Assembly (NCBI RefSeq): GCF_000684975.1
Contig: NZ_BAXZ01000002.1
Location: 1 to 64,000, forward strand
Source of the DNA: Paraburkholderia acidipaludis NBRC 101816
GTDB lineage: Bacteria; Pseudomonadota; Gammaproteobacteria; Burkholderiales; Burkholderiaceae
DNA length: 64,000 nucleotides
Reading direction: 5' to 3'
Shown here: piece after piece, positions 1 through 9,483 of the stretch
How the letters are laid out: each line of letters begins with the position of its first letter
Numbering within the stretch: the first letter of the stretch is position 1
Notes under the pieces: model-generated
Told to the model about the DNA's origin: nothing
Databases searched by the model: none
What the model saw: only the letters and a program-made list of their open reading frames with translations
Translations under genes and position numbers: made by a program

Positions 1-1
1 C

Positions 2-1396
2 GGCACGTCGTCGAGCAACCCGATGACGGGCGGCGGTTCGGCCACCGGCAACGACGATGCGCCGTTCCTCGGCGACAACAAGGACAAGAGCGAGGACAAC
101 CCGGCGGGCGGCATGATCCAGGCCGACCCGGCCACCAACTCGCTGATCATCACGGCGCCGGACGCGGTGTACCGCAATCTGCGGTCGGTGATCAACCAGC
201 TCGACGCGCGGCGCGCGCAGGTTTATATCGAAGCGCTGATTGTCGAGCTGAACTCGGACACGAACGCCAACCTCGGTATCCAGTGGCAGATCGGCAGCGG
301 CAACGTGCTGGCCGGCACCAATCTTGCCACCGGCAACGGCAACAGCATCATCAACGTGACGTCGGCAGCGCTCGCCGCCGGCGCCACCGGGGGCGTGGCC
401 GGCGCGCTCGCCGGCAGCAACCTGCAGCAGGGTTTGAACGTAGGCTGGGTCCACAATCTCTTCGGCGTGCAGGGGCTCGGCGCGTTGCTGCAGGCGCTGT
501 CGCAGACGAGCGACGCCAACGTGCTGTCCACGCCTAACCTCATCACGCTCGACAACCAGGAAGCGAAGATCGTCGTCGGTACGAACGTGCCGATCCAGAC
601 GGGCTCGTATTCGAACCTCACGAGCAGCACGGCGAGCTCGGCGTTCAACACCTACGATCGCGTCGATGTCGGTCTGACGCTGCACATCAAGCCGCAGATC
701 ACCGAAGGCGGCATCCTGAAGCTGACGCTGTACACCGAGGACTCGGCGATCGTGACGGGCACGACCAACGTGACGACCAACCCCGCCGGTCCCGATTTCA
801 CCAAGCGTTCGATCCAGTCGACCGTGCTGGCCGACAACGGCGAGATCATCGTGCTGGGCGGCCTGATGCAGGACAACTACCAGGTCAGCAACAGCAAGGT
901 GCCGCTGCTCGGCGACATCCCCTGGATCGGCCAGCTGTTCCGCTCGGAAAACAAGACGCGCACGAAGACCAACCTGATGGTGTTCCTGCGTCCGGTGATC
1001 ATCGGCGACAGCGACACGGCGCGTGCGGTGACGTCGAACCGTTACGACTACATCCAGGGTGTGACGGGCGCCTACAAGTCCGATAACAACCTGATCAAGG
1101 ACAACGACGATCCGGTGGTGCCGCCGATGCCGGTCGGTCCCAACGAAGGCGGATCGACGCTGAACCTGTTCGATCTCGACAAGATGCGGCGCGAGCAGGC
1201 CACGCGAACGCTGCCCGCGGCGCCCGCTGCCGCCGGCGCAACGAGCGGCACGAGCAGCGCAGGCACGGCAGGCGGCGTGAACAGCTACGCCGTGCCCACC
1301 AACGGCGCGGCGCAGCCGCAGCCCGTGCAGCCGGCCGTGCCCGTGCAGACGTTGCCCGCGCAACCTTTGCTGACCACGCCGGGAGCGCAGCAGTGA
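2..1396 (+). CDS. gspD: GspD, type II secretion secretin (5' truncated)
   Basis: This is the C-terminal part of the outer-membrane secretin through which folded exoproteins leave the cell. The window begins inside the gene. The visible part holds the end of an N-domain ring ('IEALIVELN'), the secretin beta-barrel core, and the hallmark 'VPLLGDIPWIGQLFR' near the end of the core. It closes with a long Ala/Pro/Gln-rich tail after the core, which looks disordered. The stop codon overlaps the GTG start of gspE, so the two genes are translationally coupled. The missing start lies upstream of the window, so the N0 and N1 domains cannot be judged. Confidence 0.95.
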   Translation, partial: GTSSSNPMTGGGSATGNDDAPFLGDNKDKSEDNPAGGMIQADPATNSLIITAPDAVYRNLRSVINQLDARRAQVYIEALIVELNSDTNANLGIQWQIGSGNVLAGTNLATGNGNSIINVTSAALAAGATGGVAGALAGSNLQQGLNVGWVHNLFGVQGLGALLQALSQTSDANVLSTPNLITLDNQEAKIVVGTNVPIQTGSYSNLTSSTASSAFNTYDRVDVGLTLHIKPQITEGGILKLTLYTEDSAIVTGTTNVTTNPAGPDFTKRSIQSTVLADNGEIIVLGGLMQDNYQVSNSKVPLLGDIPWIGQLFRSENKTRTKTNLMVFLRPVIIGDSDTARAVTSNRYDYIQGVTGAYKSDNNLIKDNDDPVVPPMPVGPNEGGSTLNLFDLDKMRREQATRTLPAAPAAAGATSGTSSAGTAGGVNSYAVPTNGAAQPQPVQPAVPVQTLPAQPLLTTPGAQQ

Positions 1397-2916
1397 GCAC
1401 GCCGCGAACGCAGGGTAGCGGGTTGCCGGCCGCGGCGGGCGCACCGCATGCGGCCGCGCCGCGCGAGGCGCCTTCGCCGCTCGCGGCGCGACTCCTGCCC
1501 TACGGCTTTGCGAAGAGCGGTCAGATCCTCGTTGCGCAGCAGCACGCCGACGGTCTCGAAGTGTGGATCGGCGAGCGCACGAACGGCGCCGCGATCGCCG
1601 AGGTCGCGCGCAATTTCGGCGCCGTGAGTTTCGTGCGCATTCCCGCCGACGAGCTCGCGCAGGCGATCAACCAGGCCTACGCGCGCCACGACGGCAGCGC
1701 CGCGCAAGTGGTGGGCGAGGTGGAAGGCGAAGTCGATCTGTCGCGGCTGATGCAGGACATTCCGGAAGTGGAAGATCTTCTGGAGTCCGAAGACGATGCG
1801 CCGATCATCCGCATGATCAACGCACTGCTTACGCAGGCCGCGCGCGAGCAGGCCTCCGATATTCACATCGAGCCGTTCGAGAACGCCTCGGTGGTGCGCT
1901 TTCGCGTGGACGGCACGCTGCGCGACGTCGTGCGCCCGAAGAAGGCGCTGCACGGCGCGCTGATCTCGCGGATCAAGATCATGGCGCAGCTCGACATCGC
2001 CGAAAAGCGGTTGCCGCAGGACGGCCGCATCACGCTGCGCGTGGGCGGGCGCCCGGTGGACGTGCGCGTCTCGACGCTGCCCACGGGCCACGGCGAGCGC
2101 GCCGTGCTGCGTCTGCTGGAAAAGGACGCGCAGCGCCTGAATCTCGAGGCGCTCGGCATGGCCGCCGACACGCTCGCGAAGTTCGACCAGCTGATCGCGA
2201 AGCCGCACGGCATCGTGCTCGTGACCGGGCCGACCGGCTCGGGCAAGACGACCACGCTCTACGCGTCGATGTCGCGGCTCGAAACCGCCACGACCAACAT
2301 CATGACGGTCGAGGACCCGATCGAGTACGACCTCTCGGGCATCGGCCAGACCCAGGTGAACGAGCGCATCGGCATGACGTTCGCGCGCGCGCTGCGCTCG
2401 ATCCTGCGTCAAGATCCCGACATCATCATGATCGGCGAAATCCGCGATCTGGAGACCGCGCAGATCGCCGTGCAGGCTTCGCTCACGGGCCACCTCGTGC
2501 TCGCCACGCTGCACACCAACGATGCGGCTTCGGCCGTCACGCGTCTGACCGATATGGGCGTGGAGCCCTATCTGCTGGCTTCGTCGCTGCTCGGCGTGCT
2601 GGCGCAGCGTCTCGTGCGCCAGCTGTGCCCGCACTGCAAGGAAGAGCGCACCGAAGAAAACGGCGACAAGCGTTGGCATCCGGTGGGCTGCGAGCGCTGC
2701 GGCCAGTCGGGCTATGCGGGCCGGCGCGGGGTGTACGAGCTGCTGCTCGTCGACGAACCGATCCGCGCGCTGGTTCACCGCAACGCCGCGGACGCCGAGG
2801 TCTTCGAGGCCGGCCGCGCGCAGGGCATGCGCACATTGCGCGAGGACGGCGATCGCTGGCTCGCGGCCGGCACGACTTCGCTCGAAGAAGTGCTGCGCGT
2901 CACGGGCGGCGCATGA
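1393..2916 (+). CDS. gspE: GspE, type II secretion assembly ATPase
   Basis: This is the cytoplasmic hexameric ATPase that powers pseudopilus assembly. Walker A is GPTGSGKT at residues 279-286, the Walker B region is MIGEIRD at 346-352, and a tetracysteine zinc site (C412, C415, C433, C436) is the GspE/PilB C-terminal metal domain. At 507 residues it has a normal length for the family. The GTG start overlaps the gspD stop by 4 bp. It partners GspL and GspF at the inner membrane. No key residue appears to be missing. Confidence 0.97.
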   Translation: MSTPRTQGSGLPAAAGAPHAAAPREAPSPLAARLLPYGFAKSGQILVAQQHADGLEVWIGERTNGAAIAEVARNFGAVSFVRIPADELAQAINQAYARHDGSAAQVVGEVEGEVDLSRLMQDIPEVEDLLESEDDAPIIRMINALLTQAAREQASDIHIEPFENASVVRFRVDGTLRDVVRPKKALHGALISRIKIMAQLDIAEKRLPQDGRITLRVGGRPVDVRVSTLPTGHGERAVLRLLEKDAQRLNLEALGMAADTLAKFDQLIAKPHGIVLVTGPTGSGKTTTLYASMSRLETATTNIMTVEDPIEYDLSGIGQTQVNERIGMTFARALRSILRQDPDIIMIGEIRDLETAQIAVQASLTGHLVLATLHTNDAASAVTRLTDMGVEPYLLASSLLGVLAQRLVRQLCPHCKEERTEENGDKRWHPVGCERCGQSGYAGRRGVYELLLVDEPIRALVHRNAADAEVFEAGRAQGMRTLREDGDRWLAAGTTSLEEVLRVTGGA

Positions 2917-2951
2917 TGAGCTGTCCGATGTGTCCGATGGCTTGTCACTAA
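2913..2951 (+). CDS. Possible 12-residue Cys-rich micro-ORF between gspE and gspF
   Basis: An ATG that overlaps the gspE stop (ATGA) opens a 12-codon frame, MMSCPMCPMACH, that ends just before gspF. Three cysteines and one histidine in such a short peptide suggest metal-ligand spacing, but the motif is created by a 9-bp tandem duplication, so it may be chance. There is no family to compare with. The overlap would permit coupled translation into the 53-bp gap before gspF. Confidence 0.15.
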   Translation: MMSCPMCPMACH

Positions 2952-2969
2952 GCAAGGGCGTTAAGCAAG

Positions 2970-4187
2970 ATGCCGGCATTCCGTTTCGAAGCGATCGACG
3001 CCGCGGGCAAGGCGCAAAAGGGCGTACTCGAGGCCGACAGCGCCCGCGGCGCCCGCACGCAGCTGCGCGGCCAGGGGCTCACGCCGCTCGTCGTCGAGCC
3101 GGCGGCCAGCCGCACGCGCGGCGAGCGGCAGCAGCGCCTCGCGCTCGGGCGGCGCCTGTCGCAGCGCGAGCAGGCCATCCTCACGCGCCAGCTCGCGAGC
3201 CTGCTGGTGGCGGGGCTGCCGCTGGGCGAAGCGCTCGCGGTGCTCACCGAGCAGGCCGAGCGCGACTACATTCGCGAGCTGATGGCGGCGATTCGCGCCG
3301 AGGTGCTGGGCGGCCATTCGTTCGCCAACGCGCTCGCGCAGCATCCGCGCGACTTTCCCGACATCTACCGCGCGCTGGTGGCGGCCGGCGAGCATACGGG
3401 CAAGCTTGGCATCGTGCTCTCGCGCCTCGCCGATTACATCGAGCAGCGCAACGCGCTCAAGCAGAAGATCGTGCTGGCGTTCACCTACCCCACGATCGTC
3501 ACGATCATCGCGTTCGGCATCGTCACGTTCCTGCTGAGCTACGTGGTGCCGCAGGTGGTGAACGTGTTCGCCAGCACGAAGCAGCAGCTGCCGATTCTCA
3601 CCATCGTCATGATGGCGCTCTCCGGGTTCGTGCGGCACTGGTGGTGGGCCGTGCTGATCGTCGTGGCGATCGTCGCGTGGACGGTGCGCGCGATTCTGCG
3701 CCAACCGGGGCCGCGTCTTTCCTTCGACCGGTGGGTGCTCACCGCGCCGCTCGCGGGCAAGCTCGTGCGCGGCTACAACACGGTGCGCTTTGCGAGCACG
3801 CTGGGCATTCTTTCCGCGGCCGGCGTGCCGATCCTGCGCGCGCTGCAGGCGGCGGGCGAAACGCTCTCGAACCGCGCGATGCGCACGAATGTGGACGAGG
3901 CCATCGTGCGCGTGCGCGAAGGCACCTCGCTCTCACGGGCGCTGGGCAACACGAAGACGTTTCCGCCGGTGCTCGTGCACCTGATCCGTTCGGGCGAAGC
4001 GACCGGCGACGTGACGACGATGCTCGACCGCGCCGCCGAAGGCGAGGCGCGCGAGCTGGAGCGCCGCACGATGTTCCTCACGAGCCTGCTGGAGCCGCTG
4101 CTGATTCTGGCGATGGGCGGCGTGGTGCTCGTGATCGTGCTCGCGGTGATGCTGCCGATCATCGAGCTGAACAACCTCGTGCAGTAG
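2970..4187 (+). CDS. gspF: GspF, type II secretion inner-membrane platform protein
   Basis: This is a polytopic inner-membrane protein that forms the assembly platform with GspL and GspM above the GspE ATPase. At 405 residues it has the usual length. Two T2SSF repeats are visible, one around residues 60-190 and one around 265-390. Hydrophobic segments lie near residues 170-190, 215-235 and 375-400. The start at 2970 opens with MPAFRFEAID, the standard GspF opening. It belongs to the gspD-E-F run. Confidence 0.96.
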   Translation: MPAFRFEAIDAAGKAQKGVLEADSARGARTQLRGQGLTPLVVEPAASRTRGERQQRLALGRRLSQREQAILTRQLASLLVAGLPLGEALAVLTEQAERDYIRELMAAIRAEVLGGHSFANALAQHPRDFPDIYRALVAAGEHTGKLGIVLSRLADYIEQRNALKQKIVLAFTYPTIVTIIAFGIVTFLLSYVVPQVVNVFASTKQQLPILTIVMMALSGFVRHWWWAVLIVVAIVAWTVRAILRQPGPRLSFDRWVLTAPLAGKLVRGYNTVRFASTLGILSAAGVPILRALQAAGETLSNRAMRTNVDEAIVRVREGTSLSRALGNTKTFPPVLVHLIRSGEATGDVTTMLDRAAEGEARELERRTMFLTSLLEPLLILAMGGVVLVIVLAVMLPIIELNNLVQ

Positions 4188-4207
4188 CGGTAACGGCAGA
4201 GGCGGCG

Positions 4208-4630
4208 TCAGCGAACGTAGATGGTGGGCCCGGAGACGTTGGCCGGCAGGAAGACTTCGGAGTGCACACCGTGGCGGTCGATGACGATCGAGCGCGGGCG
4301 CACTTCGGCGAGCGTGGCGTCCTGGCTGATCGGGCCGCCGAGCGAGACGGCTTTCGCCGGATCGCCGCCGATGCTGACGATGGCGGCCGCGCCATGCTGA
4401 AGCGCGAGGATGCCGAAGAGGTGGATGTCCTGCACCGCGCTGCGGTCGAGCTTGCCGCCGAACAGCGTCGAGGCCTCGTCGAGCGAAATGGGCGCGCGTG
4501 CGGCGGCGGCTTCGATGGGAGCCGCGCGGCTCGTGGCCAGCGTGATACCCCACCACGTCGCCGTGGCGCAGAGCACCGCGAAGGCGGCGAGGGAGAGGAG
4601 TCGGATTTGCAGTGCGTTCATGCGCTCCAT
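4208..4630 (-). CDS. gspC: GspC-like short type II secretion protein (inverted)
   Basis: This is a short GspC homologue of about 140 residues. It has one N-terminal membrane segment (LLSLAAFAVLCATATWWGI) followed by the periplasmic homology region that recruits the secretin. The PDZ or coiled-coil C-terminus of enterobacterial GspC is absent. It reads opposite to the rest of the cluster, between gspF and gspG, an arrangement I associate with Burkholderia. Two in-frame ATGs (4630 and 4621) compete, and neither has a well-spaced ribosome-binding site. Confidence 0.85.
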   Translation of the reverse strand: MERMNALQIRLLSLAAFAVLCATATWWGITLATSRAAPIEAAAARAPISLDEASTLFGGKLDRSAVQDIHLFGILALQHGAAAIVSIGGDPAKAVSLGGPISQDATLAEVRPRSIVIDRHGVHSEVFLPANVSGPTIYVR

Positions 4631-4791
4631 TGTACGGAGTATTGTGAATTTTTCGACGGCGTGCGGGTATGCCCGGAAGCCGTCACCGCATGACATTACA
4701 ATGACCCGCCACGTGTCCCGATGACACGCAGGGTCGGATGCGGCGCCCGGACGGGCGCCGCGGGAAATCATTGCCAGGAGGGAAGCAAGCC

Positions 4792-5280
4792 ATGTCCATG
4801 TGGACCACCAAGTGGGACCAGCGCCGGGACCAGCGCCGTGCCGGAATCGAAGGGCTGCGCGCTCGCCGCCAACGCGGTTTCACGCTGATCGAAATCATGG
4901 TCGTGATCGCGATTCTCGGCATTCTCGCCGCGCTGATCGTGCCGAAGATCATGAGCCGTCCCGACGAAGCGCGGCGCGTCGCCGCGCGCCAGGACATCGG
5001 CACGGTCATGCAGGCGCTCAAGCTCTACCGTCTCGACAACGGCCGCTATCCGACCCAGGATCAGGGCCTGCAAGCGCTGATCCAGAAGCCGACCACCGAT
5101 CCGGTTCCGAATAACTGGAAGGACGGCGGCTATCTCGAACGCCTGCCGAGCGATCCCTGGGGCAATCCGTACCAGTACCTGAATCCGGGCGTGCACGGCG
5201 AGATCGACGTGTTCAGCTATGGCGCCGACGGCAAGCCTGGCGGCGAAGGGAACGACGCCGACATCGGCTCCTGGCAGTAG
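4792..5280 (+). CDS. gspG: GspG, major pseudopilin
   Basis: This is the major pseudopilin, which forms the periplasmic piston. A basic leader of about 30 residues ends in RG, followed by the prepilin peptidase site and hydrophobic helix FTLIEIMVVIAILGILAALI. The C-terminal domain contains the conserved 'YPTQDQGLQALIQKP' and 'DPWGNPYQYLNPG' calcium-binding segments. The 162-residue length from the ATG at 4792 fits, although the leader is longer than usual. It is the first gene of the + strand gspG-N operon. Confidence 0.97.
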   Translation: MSMWTTKWDQRRDQRRAGIEGLRARRQRGFTLIEIMVVIAILGILAALIVPKIMSRPDEARRVAARQDIGTVMQALKLYRLDNGRYPTQDQGLQALIQKPTTDPVPNNWKDGGYLERLPSDPWGNPYQYLNPGVHGEIDVFSYGADGKPGGEGNDADIGSWQ

Positions 5281-5296
5281 CCGGTTCTCGCGAGGC

Positions 5297-5815
5297 ATGC
5301 GCCAGCCCTTCCCGCTTCGTCACGCCGTCCGCTCGACGCCGCGCGCCTTCTCGCGCGGCCGCGCGGGCGGCTTCACGCTGCTCGAAATGCTCGTGGTGCT
5401 GCTGATCGCGGGGATCCTCGTTTCGCTCGCGTCGCTGTCGCTCTCGCGCAATCCGCGCACCGACCTCAACGAAGAGGCTCAGCGTCTTGCGCTCCTCTTC
5501 GAATCGGCCGGCGACGAAGCCCAGGTGCGCGCGCGGCCCATCGCCTGGCAGCCGGTCGAGGGCGGATTTCGCTTCGACGTGCGCACCGAGGACGGCTGGC
5601 GCCCGCTGCGCGACGACCTGCTCGGCCCGCGCCCGTGGGAAGGCGGCGTGACGGGCGTTGCGATCAGTTATCCGGGCGGCGACGACGACAACGGGGCCAG
5701 CCGACTCGTGTTCGGCACCGAGGCCGTGGACGTGCCGGTCGAGGTCACGCTCTTTTCGGCAGCCGGGCGCGCGACGATCGTCGGCACCGGCAGCGGCCGC
5801 TACGAGGTGCGCTGA
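5297..5815 (+). CDS. gspH: GspH, minor pseudopilin
   Basis: This minor pseudopilin belongs to the tip complex of the type II pseudopilus. After a basic leader, a G/FTLLEMLVVLLIAG site and helix are present, with the conserved glutamate at position 5 of the mature protein. The mature domain is a GspH/FimT-type fold ending in 'GSGRYEVR'. Translation from 5297 gives 172 residues. It follows gspG by 16 bp and ends one base before gspI. Confidence 0.93.
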   Translation: MRQPFPLRHAVRSTPRAFSRGRAGGFTLLEMLVVLLIAGILVSLASLSLSRNPRTDLNEEAQRLALLFESAGDEAQVRARPIAWQPVEGGFRFDVRTEDGWRPLRDDLLGPRPWEGGVTGVAISYPGGDDDNGASRLVFGTEAVDVPVEVTLFSAAGRATIVGTGSGRYEVR

Positions 5816-5816
5816 C

Positions 5817-6221
5817 ATGCGGCAAGCACGACGCCTGCCCGGCGCGCGCGCGGCGCGCGGTTTCACGATGATCGAGGTGCTGGTCGCGCTGGCGATCATC
5901 GCCATCGCGCTTGCCGCTTCCATGCGCGCGGTGGGCAGCCTCGCCGCGAGCGAAGCCGATCTGCACGACCGCCTGCTCGCGGGCTGGAGCGCCGACAACG
6001 CCCTCGCGCAGCTGCATCTCGCGCACGCGTGGCCCGACGTCGGCGAGAGCCGCTTCGAATGCTCGCAGGGCAATCTCGAGCTTACCTGCGTGCAGACCGT
6101 GAGCGCTACGCCCAATCCCGTCTTTCGCCGCGTGGAGGTGTCGGTGACGACGCCCGGCCGCGCCGGCAATCTCGCGCAACTCGTCACGGTGGTCGCCAAT
6201 GAGACGAACCGCTCGCTGTGA
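5817..6221 (+). CDS. gspI: GspI, minor pseudopilin
   Basis: This minor pseudopilin nucleates the tip complex with GspJ and GspK. It is short at 134 residues, with the site G/FTMIEVLVALAIIAIALAAS and the family feature 'RVEVSV' near the C-terminus. The ATG lies one base after the gspH stop, and the C-terminus overlaps the start of gspJ, so the operon is tightly packed. Confidence 0.95.
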   Translation: MRQARRLPGARAARGFTMIEVLVALAIIAIALAASMRAVGSLAASEADLHDRLLAGWSADNALAQLHLAHAWPDVGESRFECSQGNLELTCVQTVSATPNPVFRRVEVSVTTPGRAGNLAQLVTVVANETNRSL

Positions 6222-6903
6222 CCGTGACCGCGCGCGTGCCGCACGCGCCTCGCGCAGCGCCGGGGCGCGAGGCTTCACGCTGATCGAGCTGCTTGTCGCC
6301 ATCGCGATCCTCGCCGTGGTGGCGATCCTGTCGTGGCGCGGGCTCGACCAGATCATGCGCGGCCGCGAGACGATCTCGCGCGAGATGGTCGACGAGCGCG
6401 TGTTCGCGCAGATGTTCGACCAGATGCGCATCGACTGCCAGCGCGCCGCCTCCGACGACGAAGCCGGCGCGCCCGCGGTCTCGCTCGACGGCGGCGAGCT
6501 GCAGATCGTGCGTGCGTTCGCCGTGCCGCCCGGCGCGGCGCCGCGGCTGCAGGTCGTGCGCTATCGCGTGACCGAAGGCCGCGTGGTGCGCTATGCCTCG
6601 CCGCCCATCGCCAACCTCGGCGAACTGCGGCGCGCGACGCGCGGCGGCGAAGGCGACAACTGGAGCGCGCTGCCGATGATGGGCGGCGTGGGTTCGATCA
6701 GCGCGGATCTCTACGTGCCGAAGGTCGGCTGGACCTCGAACATGCAGGACGTGCGCGCGCAGCTCACCGCCAACATCAACAGCATGAGGGTGCCGCAGCT
6801 CGGCAACGCGCCCATGCCGCGCTCCGTGACGGGGCTGCAGATACGCGTGGGCGCCACGTCGCTGCAATCGCCCATCACGCGGGTCTTTCTGGTGGGTGAA
6901 TGA
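6199..6903 (+). CDS. gspJ: GspJ, minor pseudopilin
   Basis: This minor pseudopilin is a partner of GspI and GspK. The prepilin site is G/FTLIELLVAIAILAVVAILSW, followed by the typical 'RGLDQIMRGRETI' heptad segment. At 234 residues it has the usual family length. It overlaps the end of gspI by 23 bp and shares an ATGA overlap with gspK, which indicates translational coupling. Confidence 0.95.
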   Translation: MRRTARCDRDRARAARASRSAGARGFTLIELLVAIAILAVVAILSWRGLDQIMRGRETISREMVDERVFAQMFDQMRIDCQRAASDDEAGAPAVSLDGGELQIVRAFAVPPGAAPRLQVVRYRVTEGRVVRYASPPIANLGELRRATRGGEGDNWSALPMMGGVGSISADLYVPKVGWTSNMQDVRAQLTANINSMRVPQLGNAPMPRSVTGLQIRVGATSLQSPITRVFLVGE

Positions 6904-8045
6904 ACATGCGCGCGTCCATCCTTGCGGCCCGCCTGCGCCGCCCTGCCCTGCCCACCCGTTCCGTTAACCGGCGGGACCGGCACAGCCAGCGCGGCGCGGC
7001 GATCATCACCGCGCTGCTCGTGGTCGCGCTTTCGGCCATTCTCGTTTCCGGGATCCTGTGGCGGCAGCAGGTGCAGCTACGCCGCATCGAGAACCAGCGG
7101 CTCATCGCGCAGGCACAGTGGGTCGCGCGCGGCGCGCTCGACTGGACCCGTCTCGTGCTGCGCTCGGAAGCCGACACCACGGCGGGCATCACCTATCTCG
7201 GCGGCACCTGGGGCGTGCCGCTCGCGCGCACGCGCCTCTCCGACTTCCTCGGTCAGATCGGCGACGCGCGCGCGGCCCAGGGCGCGGCGACTTACCTCTC
7301 GGGTTCCATCGAGGACGCCGAGGCGCGCTTCAACCTGCGCAACCTGGTGTCGAGCCCCGCGCCCGGCGCCCTGCAGCTGAACCTCACGCAGATCCAGGCG
7401 TTCGCGCGCCTTTTGCAATTGCTCGGTCTGAACGGCCAGCTCGCGCAGAGCACGGCGGTCTATCTGCGCGCGGGCCTCGCCTATTCCGCGACGCGCTTTC
7501 AGACCGCCACGGTACCCGGCGCTGCGGCCACGACGCCGCAGGTCGTGGGAGGCGCGGCGGGCGGCGCGACGTTCAGCAGCAATCCGGGCCTCGACGACAC
7601 CGAAAACAGCAGCGCCACCGCCCCGATCGTGATGACGAGCGTGGACGGGCTGCTCGACGTACCGGGCTTCACGCCCGACGTGCTCGCGCGGCTGCGGCCC
7701 TTCGTGACGATCTTGCCCACCACGACGCCCGTCAACATGAACACGGCGAGTGCCGAAGTGATCGCGGCGATCATGCCGGGCATGAGCCTGTCGAGCGCAC
7801 AGGCGCTCGTGGCCCGGCGCCAGAGCGTGTTTTTCCGCAACGTGGGCGACGTGCAGCTCGCGCTCCAGGGCGTGGGCGTGCCGCAGGCCGCGATCGATAC
7901 GTCGCTCTGCGACGTCAACACGAGCTATTTTCTGGTTCATGGGCGCGTCGAACACGAGCGCGCCGAACTGGACCGCACGACGCTTGTCTGGCGCGACTCG
8001 CTCACCCATACGACGCGCGTCGTGCGCGTGAGCGACAACCCATGA
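6900..8045 (+). CDS. gspK: GspK, tip minor pseudopilin
   Basis: This is the largest minor pseudopilin (381 residues) and caps the pseudopilus. As is normal for GspK, the residue at mature position 5 is not glutamate: the helix reads GAAIITALLVVALSAILVSGI. The body contains the alpha-helical insert and the 'VNMNTASAEVIAAIMPG' helix-hairpin-helix-like segment typical of the family. The start at 6900 overlaps the gspJ stop. Confidence 0.95.
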   Translation: MNMRASILAARLRRPALPTRSVNRRDRHSQRGAAIITALLVVALSAILVSGILWRQQVQLRRIENQRLIAQAQWVARGALDWTRLVLRSEADTTAGITYLGGTWGVPLARTRLSDFLGQIGDARAAQGAATYLSGSIEDAEARFNLRNLVSSPAPGALQLNLTQIQAFARLLQLLGLNGQLAQSTAVYLRAGLAYSATRFQTATVPGAAATTPQVVGGAAGGATFSSNPGLDDTENSSATAPIVMTSVDGLLDVPGFTPDVLARLRPFVTILPTTTPVNMNTASAEVIAAIMPGMSLSSAQALVARRQSVFFRNVGDVQLALQGVGVPQAAIDTSLCDVNTSYFLVHGRVEHERAELDRTTLVWRDSLTHTTRVVRVSDNP

Positions 8046-8079
8046 AACCGATTCAGTCCAACATCGAAACGAGGTGCCT

Positions 8080-9483
8080 TTGAGCACGCTGATCGTCCTG
8101 ATGCCGCCGCGAGACCCGGCGGTCCACTCGCAGGAATGGCAGTTGCCGGAACTGCCGTTCGTGCTGCTCGACAAGACGGGCCACACGCAGCGCGCGGGCC
8201 GCGCGGCGCTGGCGCTCCTGCCGCGCGGGTCTGCCACGATCCTGCTCGTCGCCGCGCGCGACCTGCTGACGATTCCGACCGCCGTGCCGCCGCTCAAGGG
8301 GCCGCGGCTGCGCCAGGCATTGCCGAACGTCGTCGAGGATCAACTGATCCAGGACGCGCAGACCTGCCACCTCGCGCTCGACCCGCAGGCGCTGCCGGAT
8401 GGCCGGCACGTGGTCGCGGCGATCGATCGCGGCTGGTTCCGCTTCCTCGTCGAAGGCTTTGCTGCCGCCGGACATCGCAACCTGCGCGCCGTGCCGGTCG
8501 CACGGTGCTTGCCGGTGCCGGAGACGGCTGAGACCGTTACGCCCGCCAAGTCCGCCGAGACTGCGGCCGAGGCCGGGAAAGGTGCCGAATCCGCCGAATC
8601 CGCCGGATCGGCCGCTGCCGCGCAATCCGCGCCCCCGCCCGCCGAGCCGGTAACGGCCTGCGTGTTCGGCCCGGTCATGTCGACCGCGCCCGCGCTGCTG
8701 GCAGGCACCGCGCCCGACCTTGCACTCTCGGCGCCGGGCGTCGCGCTCGAGCTTGCGATCGTGCGGGGAGCGATAGCGCAGGGTTTCGCCGTGCCCGCGG
8801 CGAGCGCGGCCGCCACCGTCGAGGCGCTGGCCGGCGACACGTCGGTGACGCTCTACGCGCTGACCGGACTGCCGGGCGAACCGGCGGGCAATGCAGCGAA
8901 GACATGGGCCGGGCTGCTGCCCGGCGCGCAGCCGCTCGCGTTCGAAGCGCTCGCGCGCCGCGCACTGACTTGCCGCTTCGACCTCTGCCAGTTCGAATTC
9001 GCCTCGCAGCCGTGGCGCCTCGACCGCGCGACACTGCGCCGCCTGCGCTTGCCGATCGCGCTCCTCGCGGCCTCGCTCGTCATCGCGATCGTCGGCGCGA
9101 ACCTGCAGTGGCTGATGCTCTCGCGCCAGCGCGACGCGATGGAAACGCAGATGACGGAGCTCCTGCTCAACACCTTCCCTAAGACGACGGTCGTGCTCGA
9201 TCCCGCCGGCCAGATGGCGCGCCAGCTGCAGCAGTTGCGTGTCGCGGCCGGCGAGCCCTCGGCCGACGACTTCCTCGCGCTCTCCGACGGCTTTGCGCGC
9301 GCGCTGGGCCCGGTGCCGCCGAACAGCATCGCCGCGCTCGACTATCACGACCGGCGCCTCGACGTGACGTTCAAGCCCGGCGCGAACATCGACGCGGGCC
9401 TTGCCGCGCGGCTGGCGCGCAACGGCCTCGAAGGCACGCAGGACAGCAGCAGCGGCAAATGGACCATCAGGAGCGCATCGTGA
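8080..9483 (+). CDS. gspL: GspL, type II secretion inner-membrane linker
   Basis: This bitopic protein ties cytoplasmic GspE to the inner-membrane platform. The N-terminal actin-like cytoplasmic part is interrupted by an Ala/Glu/Pro-rich low-complexity stretch around residues 145-190. A single membrane helix (LLAASLVIAIVGANLQWLML) lies near residue 335, followed by the periplasmic ferredoxin-like domain. A TTG at 8080 is preferred because a GAGG motif lies 7 bp upstream. A GTG at 8074 is the alternative. It overlaps gspM by 4 bp. Confidence 0.9.
   Translation: MSTLIVLMPPRDPAVHSQEWQLPELPFVLLDKTGHTQRAGRAALALLPRGSATILLVAARDLLTIPTAVPPLKGPRLRQALPNVVEDQLIQDAQTCHLALDPQALPDGRHVVAAIDRGWFRFLVEGFAAAGHRNLRAVPVARCLPVPETAETVTPAKSAETAAEAGKGAESAESAGSAAAAQSAPPPAEPVTACVFGPVMSTAPALLAGTAPDLALSAPGVALELAIVRGAIAQGFAVPAASAAATVEALAGDTSVTLYALTGLPGEPAGNAAKTWAGLLPGAQPLAFEALARRALTCRFDLCQFEFASQPWRLDRATLRRLRLPIALLAASLVIAIVGANLQWLMLSRQRDAMETQMTELLLNTFPKTTVVLDPAGQMARQLQQLRVAAGEPSADDFLALSDGFARALGPVPPNSIAALDYHDRRLDVTFKPGANIDAGLAARLARNGLEGTQDSSSGKWTIRSAS

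Noticed and set aside
1285..2979. A 564-codon minus-strand frame over gspE
   Set aside because: It is a codon-bias shadow of gspE with an Arg/His-rich composition and no domain.
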